From Bacteroidota bacterium (GTDB lineage: Bacteria; Bacteroidota; Bacteroidia; Flavobacteriales; Flavobacteriaceae): a stretch of 8,271 nucleotides of DNA. Shown piece by piece: positions 1 through 5,163 of the stretch (its first letter is position 1; each line of letters starts with the position of its first letter). Below the pieces are notes generated by a model that was not told the DNA's origin, searched no databases, and worked only from the letters and a program-made list of their open reading frames with translations. Made by a program: the position numbers and the translations under genes. The stretch lies in the NCBI GenBank assembly GCA_021793535.1, contig JAJYSO010000056.1, forward strand, positions 1 through 8,271. Direction: 5' to 3'.

Positions 1-331
1 TCGCCGCCCGCAAGGCCTTCCCAGGATCTATTTCTCCTTCCAACAGGATGTTAACCGTTGCACTTTTAAAAGGCTTAGCCTGTGCCACGGGCTCGCGCTC
101 TCCAATAACCTCAATCTCATAGCGGGTAATTTTTTGTTTCTGTTTATCCAAGATTCCCACAATATCCATTGCATTACAAGCGCCCAGTCCCATTAACACC
201 AGTTCCATTGGGCTGGCACCTTTCGACTCCTGATTGACACTGGCATCTATCTGAACCGGCACACCGGAAGCACCTTTGGCTTCAAAGTGATAACCGTCTT
301 TTTGTTTGATATATACTTTCATATCACTCAT
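1..331 (-). CDS. OsmC family protein (5' part, truncated by window edge)
   Basis: The minus strand reads open from ATG at 331-329 to the window edge, giving 110 residues with no stop. The protein begins MSDMKVYIKQKDGYHFEAKG and carries the OsmC/Ohr hallmark helix GLGACNAMDIVGIL at about 48-61. C52 is the expected peroxidatic cysteine, and E43 lies in the preceding PMELVL stretch. The family comprises small cytoplasmic thiol peroxidases that reduce organic hydroperoxides, or close relatives of unknown substrate. The second conserved cysteine would lie in the missing C-terminal part, so activity cannot be confirmed here. A second in-frame ATG (322-320, MKVYIK) could be the real start; I prefer the first because an A/T-rich stretch precedes it directly. 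The gene is divergent from metK. I found no clear TAnnTTTG element for it; the best partial match on the minus strand is TATAATTG (420-413). Confidence 0.88.
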   Translation of the reverse strand, partial: MSDMKVYIKQKDGYHFEAKGASGVPVQIDASVNQESKGASPMELVLMGLGACNAMDIVGILDKQKQKITRYEIEVIGEREPVAQAKPFKSATVNILLEGEIDPGKALRAA

Positions 332-365
332 ATTTTTAAATTGACAAAAGCTTGTGCTCTCGCTT

Positions 366-412
366 TCTTTTTACGGTTTTGGCTTACCAAGTACCCAACA
401 ACCGTAAGGAGA
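366..412. repeat. Imperfect inverted repeat in the OsmC-metK divergent region
   Basis: TTACGGTT (371-378) pairs perfectly with AACCGTAA (400-407). The match continues inward as TTGG (379-382) with CCAA (395-398) across one bulged C at 399. It continues outward through two G-T wobbles to 366/412, about 17 pairs in all. The same TTGG can instead pair with CCAA at 387-390, giving a competing small hairpin. On the minus strand it would lie in the 5' leader or promoter zone of the OsmC gene, so it may be an operator or a leader hairpin. The remainder of 332-557 holds no gene that I can support. Confidence 0.45.
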
Positions 413-557
413 CAATTATACTGTAAAAAAAGAGAAAAAGCTTCCTTTCCTCCCTATAATTTACAACGTGACCTCTCGGGTAACAACCTTTTATCTTCTG
501 AGGATTATATTTAACATTTCTTTCATCAAAACGAATCAAAATGCCCATCTTATTTCC

Positions 558-565
558 TATATTTG
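558..565 (+). promoter_or_regulatory. Predicted metK promoter, Bacteroidota -7 element TATATTTG
   Basis: TATATTTG fits the Bacteroidota primary-sigma -7 consensus TAnnTTTG exactly. No good TTG-type -33 box is visible at the expected distance. With the usual spacing, transcription would begin near 571-573, immediately before the P1 stem of the riboswitch candidate. That agreement supports both calls. Confidence 0.6.
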
Positions 566-573
566 CAATTCAA

Positions 574-623
574 TTTGGGAAAAATTTGACTGATTGCAAC
601 CCACAAAAATGCTAAACCAGTTT
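574..623 (+). promoter_or_regulatory. Candidate SAM-II-type (SAM-alpha) riboswitch in the metK leader
   Basis: The conserved SAM-II landmarks appear in order. A short P1 stem forms from TGGG (576-579) and CCCA (600-603). Loop 1 contains ATTTGACTGATTGCAA (584-599), close to the family's AUUU-AC-G-UUGCAA. An A-rich joining strand follows (605-609), and then the near-invariant GCTAAA (611-616). The pseudoknot can form: ACTG (589-592) pairs with CAGT (618-621), with one added G-U pair (588/622). TTGC (594-597) faces GC-U-AA (611-615) with U613 free, the place where the family's SAM-contacting U sits. P1 is only four clear pairs, and loop 1 has about three more As than textbook examples, so a SAM-V-like or long-loop variant is possible. 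Its place before SAM synthetase fits feedback control. The family match is from memory of the consensus. Confidence 0.77.
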
Positions 624-674
624 GAACTACGCATTGCTTCTTCAGGCCAGTTTTTTCCTAGTAAAATAAAGTAA
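609..674 (+). CDS. Possible 21-codon leader ORF overlapping the riboswitch and abutting metK
   Basis: ATG at 609-611 follows the A-rich stretch CACAAAAATG, a good start context for Shine-Dalgarno-poor Bacteroidota. The frame stays open for 21 codons (begins MLNQFELRIASSGQ, ends FFPSKIK) and stops at TAA 672-674, one base before the metK ATG at 676. The start overlaps the riboswitch core, because AUG runs directly into GCUAAA. The spacing suits translational coupling, with ribosomes terminating on the leader re-initiating at metK. The peptide has no recognisable motif and no run of methionine codons, so it does not look like an amino-acid attenuator. An open frame of this length could arise by chance. 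I report it because both ends fall at functionally meaningful places. Confidence 0.35.
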   Translation: MLNQFELRIASSGQFFPSKIK

Positions 675-675
675 A

Positions 676-1932
676 ATGTCTTATCTTTTTACTTCAGAAA
701 GCGTTTCTGAAGGGCACCCCGATAAAATAGCTGATCAAATCAGCGATGCTTTGGTTGACAACTTTCTAGCTTATGATCCCGATTCCAAAGTAGCTTGTGA
801 AACTTTAGTGACCACTGGCCAAGTCGTTCTGGCAGGAGAAATCCGGTCCAAAGCATATCTGGACACACAAAGTATTGCACGAAAGGTAATCAACCAAATT
901 GGCTATACGCAAGACGATTACCAGTTTAATGGAAACTCCTGTGGGGTCATCTCTCTCCTTCACGAGCAATCTCCAGACATCAGCCGCGGTGTTGATAAAG
1001 CAAGCAAAGAAGAACAAGGGGCTGGCGACCAGGGCATGATGTTCGGGTATGCTACCAAGGAAACGGAAAATTACATGCCTTTAGCCTTGGAAATCGCTAA
1101 CAAAATGCTCCAAGAACTGGCCAAAATAAGACGCGAAAACAAAGAAATGACCTATTTGCGGCCGGACGCCAAGAGTCAAGTCACGCTGGAATATAGCGAC
1201 CAAAATATTCCACAAAAAATCGTAGCTATTGTCCTTTCCACGCAACACGATGAGTTTGCTCCCACCGACAAAGAAATGCAAGCTCGGATCAAAAAGGACA
1301 TTCAAAACATCTTACTGCCAAGAGTAATACAGCAACTACCCGCATACGTACAAGCACTTTTCAACAAGGAGATTATCTACCACATCAACCCCACTGGAAA
1401 ATTCGTTATCGGCGGTCCTCATGGTGATGCGGGAATTACCGGACGTAAAATAATTGTCGACACCTACGGTGGAAAGGGGGCGCATGGAGGGGGCGCTTTC
1501 TCAGGAAAAGATCCCAGTAAGGTGGACCGCTCTGCTGCCTATGCTGCCCGGCACATGGCCAAAAACATGGTGGCTGCAGGAGTTGCAGATGAAATACTCA
1601 TCCAAGTCTCTTATGCCATTGGAAAAGCTGAGCCCACCTCTATCTCGGTAAACACCTATGGAACGGCTCACGTCAACTTTACCAACCAAGAAATTACCGA
1701 CAAAATCACCGCTATCTTTGACATGCGTCCAGCAGCCATTGAAAAACGCCTAAAACTAAGGCAGCCCATTTATCAGGAAACAGCAGCCTATGGACATATG
1801 GGACGAACACCTCAAATCATCACCAAAGTCTTCGAAAACCCTTATCAGGGAAAATTGACAAAACAAGTGGAGTTATTTACTTGGGAAAAGCTGGATTTTG
1901 TAGACGAAATCAAAGCCTGTTTCAACCTGTAA
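676..1932 (+). CDS. metK: S-adenosylmethionine synthetase (methionine adenosyltransferase)
   Basis: This cytoplasmic enzyme makes SAM from methionine and ATP, releasing phosphate and diphosphate; SAM is the cell's main methyl donor. At 418 residues it has the length usual for Bacteroidota MetK. The N-terminal signature FTSESVSEGHPDKIADQISD covers residues 5-24, with the catalytic ATP-binding HPDK at 14-17. GAGDQG (115-120) is the classic MetK signature 1. HGDAGITGRK (249-258) and GGGAFSGKDPSKVDRS (271-286) are the conserved phosphate- and metal-binding segments, the latter containing signature 2. The C-terminus (VELFTWEKLDFVDEIKACF) closely resembles flavobacterial MetK. The start is fixed by the universal YLFTSESVSEGHP beginning. 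The leader carries a candidate SAM riboswitch and a short ORF ending one base upstream, pointing to feedback control by the product. All catalytic motifs look intact. Confidence 0.98.
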   Translation: MSYLFTSESVSEGHPDKIADQISDALVDNFLAYDPDSKVACETLVTTGQVVLAGEIRSKAYLDTQSIARKVINQIGYTQDDYQFNGNSCGVISLLHEQSPDISRGVDKASKEEQGAGDQGMMFGYATKETENYMPLALEIANKMLQELAKIRRENKEMTYLRPDAKSQVTLEYSDQNIPQKIVAIVLSTQHDEFAPTDKEMQARIKKDIQNILLPRVIQQLPAYVQALFNKEIIYHINPTGKFVIGGPHGDAGITGRKIIVDTYGGKGAHGGGAFSGKDPSKVDRSAAYAARHMAKNMVAAGVADEILIQVSYAIGKAEPTSISVNTYGTAHVNFTNQEITDKITAIFDMRPAAIEKRLKLRQPIYQETAAYGHMGRTPQIITKVFENPYQGKLTKQVELFTWEKLDFVDEIKACFNL

Positions 1933-1969
1933 ATCCTCCTAAAAACAACTGAAACCAAAATAATTTCCT

Positions 1970-1977
1970 TACTTTCG
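1970..1977 (+). promoter_or_regulatory. Probable promoter of the BT_3928-tpiA-prmA-clpS group (TACTTTCG)
   Basis: TACTTTCG matches TAnnTTTG in seven of eight positions and is followed by CA, as in many flavobacterial promoters. It lies 52 bases before the next start codon in the gap after metK. No convincing -33 box is seen. The leader that would follow contains a small inverted repeat, GATTC (1995-1999) with GAATC (2008-2012), of unknown meaning. Confidence 0.42.
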
Positions 1978-2029
1978 CAAGTGCAACTCATAGCGATTCT
2001 CAAATTCGAATCCTATTACAACAAAAGCG

Positions 2030-2992
2030 ATGAAAACACTTATCAATGCTCTTCGAGTCATGGTGGGGACGCTACTTGTTTTGACAGGCATTGCCAAATT
2101 AAACGATCCGACAGGCTATGCTTTTTTGTTGCAAGATTACTTCGGAGCAGCAGGGCTACACTTTAGCTTTATCGCCGATCGCGCTCTGATCTTCTCGGTG
2201 ATGCTTACCTTGGGAGAGATTGTGCTGGGCATGATGATCTTATTGGGGTACGCCATAAAACTGGTCCGCTGGATTTTCCTTTTTTCCTCAGCCCTTCTCA
2301 CTTTTTTAACCCTTTATATCGCCTATTCCAGCAAACTCGAAAATTGTGACTTTATGGCAAAGGTTATTTTTCTAACCCCGGAATTATCTTTTTGGAAATT
2401 TTTCGGTTCCTTCCTCATCGCCATCGTCATCTTCCTTAAAAGTCACTTGATCACTCCTGTTTTCAAGCTAATGGTTAACAAGTGGATCCTTTTTGTCTGT
2501 TTCATTTCCAGTCTTTTTATCATCTATGAGGTGCTCACCCACCTCCCCCTTGTGGACTACAGTCCTTTCCAAGAAGGTACGTCCATTGTACAGGAAATCC
2601 AAGCGCCTCAAGACCTGGATTTTTCTCCATGGGATTTCAAAATACTCCGCGGTAAAGAAGACCTCACTCACACGGTGCTCACCCAAGAGAAGACCATATT
2701 AATCGTCAGCAGAAACCTAAAACACAGCGATAAAGAAGGTTGGGAAAAGATAAGCGCCATGGCCAAAACAGCCTTAAAAAATGAATATACCGTGTTGGGG
2801 GTGACTCCAAACACGCTTGATAATGCGGAGCTTTTCAAAAAAGAACTCGACTTGCCTTTCGACTTTGCACAAATCGATCAAAGTCAAGCTCGAAATATGA
2901 TCAGAGCCAATCCGGGAATCATGGTAGTGGAAAAGGGCACCATTATCGAAAAGAGACATTGGAATAGTGCAAACCGATTAAAATTCAAATAG
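2030..2992 (+). CDS. BT_3928-family DoxX-like membrane protein with thioredoxin-fold-like C-terminal domain
   Basis: The protein has 320 residues. Its N-terminal half is a DoxX/MauE-like membrane domain, with hydrophobic segments at roughly 5-22, 52-75, 79-100, 120-137 and 150-168 and the family-like opening LVLTGIAKLNDPTGYAFLLQ. The C-terminal half (about 200-316) resembles the thioredoxin-like part of the BT_3928 family, with ILIVSRNLKHSDKEGW (223-238), YTVLGVTPN and the closing ANPGIMVVEKGTIIEKRHWN. No CxxC pair is present there, so it is probably not a thiol-disulfide oxidoreductase on its own. Biochemical function is not established for the family. Two oddities: the loop after the third membrane segment (ENCDFMAKVIFLTPE, 104-118) lacks the CGCFGDC-like cluster I associate with relatives, and the protein seems about 40-50 residues shorter, with the gap near 175-205. 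It lies 24 bases before tpiA, an arrangement common in Bacteroidota. Confidence 0.85.
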   Translation: MKTLINALRVMVGTLLVLTGIAKLNDPTGYAFLLQDYFGAAGLHFSFIADRALIFSVMLTLGEIVLGMMILLGYAIKLVRWIFLFSSALLTFLTLYIAYSSKLENCDFMAKVIFLTPELSFWKFFGSFLIAIVIFLKSHLITPVFKLMVNKWILFVCFISSLFIIYEVLTHLPLVDYSPFQEGTSIVQEIQAPQDLDFSPWDFKILRGKEDLTHTVLTQEKTILIVSRNLKHSDKEGWEKISAMAKTALKNEYTVLGVTPNTLDNAELFKKELDLPFDFAQIDQSQARNMIRANPGIMVVEKGTIIEKRHWNSANRLKFK

Positions 2993-3016
2993 CTTAATTC
3001 TTATTCAATACCTGTT

Positions 3017-3772
3017 ATGAGACAAAAAATAGTTGCCGGAAATTGGAAAATGAACTGCGATCTCGAGGAGACAAAAACGCTGCTCAAGGCGCTAAAAAGC
3101 AAGCTCGACTCGGTTGATCCAGCAGTCAACTTAATCGTTGCTCCCTCTTTTACAAACCTACTCCCCGCAGTGGAGATGCTAAAAGACACCTCTATTGAGG
3201 TTGCCGCTCAAAATATGCACCCTAAGCCCAATGGTCCCTACACCGGAGAAGTCTCCGCAAAAATGCTGTCCAGTATTGGCGTGAAAACCGTAATCTTGGG
3301 GCATAGTGAAAGGCGAAAATACTTTGGTGAAACCAAGGCCCTCTTAAACGACAAGGTGAATACCGCTTTAACGCAAAACTTTAAAGTCATCTTCTGTGTT
3401 GGAGAAAGTCTAGCAGCCCGTCAGGACAAACAACATTTTCAGGTGGTGCAATCACAGTTAAAGGGCAGCTTGTTTTACCTTTCAAAAAAAAACTGGGAGC
3501 ACCTTATTCTGGCCTATGAACCCGTTTGGGCAATTGGAACCGGAGAAACTGCAACAGCCCAGCAGGCCCAGGAAATGCATGCCTTTATACGAGAAGAAAT
3601 TGCGCAAAATTACGATCAACAAACAGCTGATCAGGTGACCATACTCTACGGTGGAAGCGTCAAGCCCGGCAATGCCCAAGAGCTCTTTTCCCAAAAAGAC
3701 GTCGATGGAGGCCTCATCGGAGGCGCCGCTCTTAACGCGGATGATTTTCTAAACATTGCAAACTGTTTTTAA
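3017..3772 (+). CDS. tpiA: Triosephosphate isomerase
   Basis: This enzyme interconverts dihydroxyacetone phosphate and glyceraldehyde 3-phosphate in glycolysis and gluconeogenesis, in the cytoplasm and usually as a dimer. The protein is 251 residues, normal for a single-domain TIM barrel. The catalytic set is complete: N9 and K11 in GNWKMN (8-13), H96 in ILGHSERR (93-100), and E168 in AYEPVWAIGTG (166-176), where the flexible lid loop follows. The phosphate-binding motifs YGGSVKP (211-217) and GGLIGGA (231-237) are also present. The start is clear from the standard MRxKIVAGNWKMN opening. The gene follows the BT_3928-type gene by 24 bases and precedes prmA by 4 bases, so co-transcription with both is likely. 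Confidence 0.98.
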   Translation: MRQKIVAGNWKMNCDLEETKTLLKALKSKLDSVDPAVNLIVAPSFTNLLPAVEMLKDTSIEVAAQNMHPKPNGPYTGEVSAKMLSSIGVKTVILGHSERRKYFGETKALLNDKVNTALTQNFKVIFCVGESLAARQDKQHFQVVQSQLKGSLFYLSKKNWEHLILAYEPVWAIGTGETATAQQAQEMHAFIREEIAQNYDQQTADQVTILYGGSVKPGNAQELFSQKDVDGGLIGGAALNADDFLNIANCF

Positions 3773-3776
3773 AGGT

Positions 3777-4646
3777 ATGGCCGGTCCTTATTTTCACACC
3801 TACATCGAATTTAAATTCAGGATCGCTCCAGAAAACCCCGGCAAAGAAATCTTGATTGCCGAACTCTCCGAACAGGGCTTCGAAAGCTTTGTCGAAGCGC
3901 CTCACACGGTGTGGGCATACATTAAAAAAGACGAGCTCACCGCACACACATTGGAAAACATCCATATCTTACACTCCGCTGACTTCGACATTTCCTATGG
4001 ACAACAAGAGATTGAAGAACAAGATTGGAACGCACTTTGGGAAAGTAACTTTCAACCCATTATCGTCAGTGAAAATTGTATCATTCACGCCTCTTTTCAC
4101 CCTAAGAGCAATACCAAATACGACATCATCATCAACCCCAAAATGGCTTTTGGGACCGGCCATCATGCCACCACTTTTATGATGGCTCAGTACCTATTGG
4201 AGGAAAATTTAACCTCTAAAAAAATATTGGACATGGGAAGTGGGACCGGTGTCCTGTCTATTCTCGCCGAAAAAAGAGGGGCTCGCCAAGTGGAAGCCAT
4301 TGATATCGATCCCTGGTGTTACGAAAACACACAGGAAAATTCGCGAGCCAACCACTGCCGACACATTCGTGTCCGCCTAGGTGATCGTCATCTTCTTCAA
4401 GGGGAAGAATTTGACTTCATCTTAGCCAACATCAATCGAAACATTTTGTTAAAAGACCTGCAAACCTATGCAAGTTCTCTTGTAAAAGACGGAACTTTGC
4501 TTGTTAGTGGATTTTATGAGCAAGATCTGGAAAGCATCCGAAACAAGTCCGAACAAAACGGAATGTCGTATGTTTCCCACAAAGAAAAAGAAGGCTGGCT
4601 TGCCGTTAAATTTACAAAAGCGACGGCAAAGGCCAACTCCCTTTAA
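3777..4646 (+). CDS. prmA: Ribosomal protein L11 methyltransferase
   Basis: PrmA uses SAM to trimethylate amino groups of ribosomal protein L11 in the cytoplasm. From ATG 3777 the product has 289 residues, within the family's usual size. The N-terminal L11-recognition domain (about 1-60, with YIEFKFRIAPENPGKEILIAEL) is joined by a linker to a Rossmann-type methyltransferase domain. Visible motifs are the PrmA signature NPKMAFGTGHHATT (120-133), SAM-binding motif I DMGSGTGVLSI (152-162), the acidic motif II AIDIDP (174-179) and LANINRNIL (216-224) at the active-site position. A TTG at 3756 is in frame and would add seven residues overlapping tpiA. I chose the ATG because it lies 4 bases after the tpiA stop and matches the start position of relatives. 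SAM for this enzyme comes from metK upstream. The next gene, clpS, begins 101 bases downstream. Confidence 0.95.
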   Translation: MAGPYFHTYIEFKFRIAPENPGKEILIAELSEQGFESFVEAPHTVWAYIKKDELTAHTLENIHILHSADFDISYGQQEIEEQDWNALWESNFQPIIVSENCIIHASFHPKSNTKYDIIINPKMAFGTGHHATTFMMAQYLLEENLTSKKILDMGSGTGVLSILAEKRGARQVEAIDIDPWCYENTQENSRANHCRHIRVRLGDRHLLQGEEFDFILANINRNILLKDLQTYASSLVKDGTLLVSGFYEQDLESIRNKSEQNGMSYVSHKEKEGWLAVKFTKATAKANSL

Positions 4647-4747
4647 AAATCTACTTCAAGCTTTTGAAAAGAGACAAAAATTATAGAAATTTGAAACGGG
4701 TGTAAACAGCCCTCCCAAAATAAAAACAGTTGGACGTTTTTAATATG

Positions 4748-5029
4748 ATGAGTACACAGGAAGAAATACTGGAGAAAGAACTGACCGACACCGCTACACA
4801 AGAAGATCGGGAAAACCATCTTGTAGTTTACAACGATGATGTCAACACCTTTGATTATGTCATCACGCTGTTGATGCAAGTATGCGATCATGATTTTTTA
4901 CAAGCTGAGCAATGCACCCTTCTTATCCATTACAAAGGAAAATGTGAGGTTAAAACGGGTTCCTTTGAAGATCTGGAGCCGCGTTGCACGACATTGCTCG
5001 AGGCAGGCCTGAGTGCGGAAATACAATGA
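4748..5029 (+). CDS. clpS: ATP-dependent Clp protease adaptor ClpS
   Basis: ClpS binds proteins with destabilising N-terminal residues and hands them to a Clp AAA+ unfoldase for degradation (the bacterial N-degron pathway). The 93-residue product has a short, flexible, acidic N-terminal tail (1-22) and then the folded core. VVYNDDVNTFDYVITLL (26-42) contains the substrate-pocket Asn-Asp pair (N29, D30), followed by DHDFLQAEQC and LLIHYKGKCEVKTG, where H61 is the third pocket residue. The C-terminal LEAGLSAEI is typical of Bacteroidota ClpS. Two adjacent ATGs (4745 and 4748) are possible; I took the second because relatives begin MST. An upstream in-frame TTG (4730) is unlikely. The gene probably belongs to the tpiA-prmA unit, since I saw no good promoter in 4647-4744, only a weak hairpin (TTCAA 4655-4659 with TTGAA 4664-4668). 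Confidence 0.95.
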   Translation: MSTQEEILEKELTDTATQEDRENHLVVYNDDVNTFDYVITLLMQVCDHDFLQAEQCTLLIHYKGKCEVKTGSFEDLEPRCTTLLEAGLSAEIQ

Positions 5030-5053
5030 CTACGCGGGCTGCAGAGGCCTATA

Positions 5054-5086
5054 GTGGCTTGCTATACATGTTTTTGCCACGCTTTT
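5054..5086 (+). terminator. Weak candidate terminator after clpS
   Basis: GTGGC (5054-5058) can pair with GCCAC (5076-5080) around a 17-base loop and is followed by GCTTTT (5081-5086). An overlapping alternative, TATAG (5050-5054) with CTATA (5062-5066), competes with it. The stem is short and the T-tract poor. The call rests mainly on its place between clpS and an independently promoted gene. Confidence 0.25.
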
Positions 5087-5138
5087 GTAGCTTAAAAATC
5101 TAACGGCTTATTATAAAGATTATTCCAAAGTGAATACC

Positions 5139-5146
5139 TACATTTG
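5139..5146 (+). promoter_or_regulatory. Predicted DEAD-box gene promoter, -7 element TACATTTG
   Basis: TACATTTG matches TAnnTTTG exactly and is followed by C, as is common in flavobacteria. It ends 17 bases before the start codon, so the mRNA leader would be only about 10-12 bases. No clear -33 TTG is visible. Confidence 0.6.
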
Positions 5147-5163
5147 CCGACTTATTCTATTTT

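Noticed and set aside
455..460. TATAAT resembling an E. coli -10 box
   Set aside because: Bacteroidota primary sigma uses TAnnTTTG; the match is isolated in AT-rich DNA, 100 bases before a better element that sits correctly for the riboswitch.
287..514. Plus-strand ORF of 75 codons across the OsmC start and the intergenic region
   Set aside because: It overlaps the 5' end of the OsmC gene on the opposite strand, has no family resemblance, and runs through the inverted repeat; composition looks non-coding.
651..656. Six-T run before metK as an intrinsic terminator of the riboswitch
   Set aside because: I found no stable stem immediately upstream of the T-run, so transcriptional attenuation there is not supported.
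3756..3776. TTG start extending PrmA by seven residues into tpiA
   Set aside because: The ATG at 3777 lies 4 bases after the tpiA stop and gives the usual N-terminus; the extension has no conserved residues.
4655..4668. Hairpin TTCAA-GCTT-TTGAA after prmA as a terminator
   Set aside because: Only five A/T-rich pairs and no T-tract downstream; clpS also has no clear promoter of its own, which argues for read-through.
4730..4747. TTG start extending ClpS
   Set aside because: The ATG at 4748 gives the standard MST opening; the extra residues (MDVFNM) do not resemble relatives.
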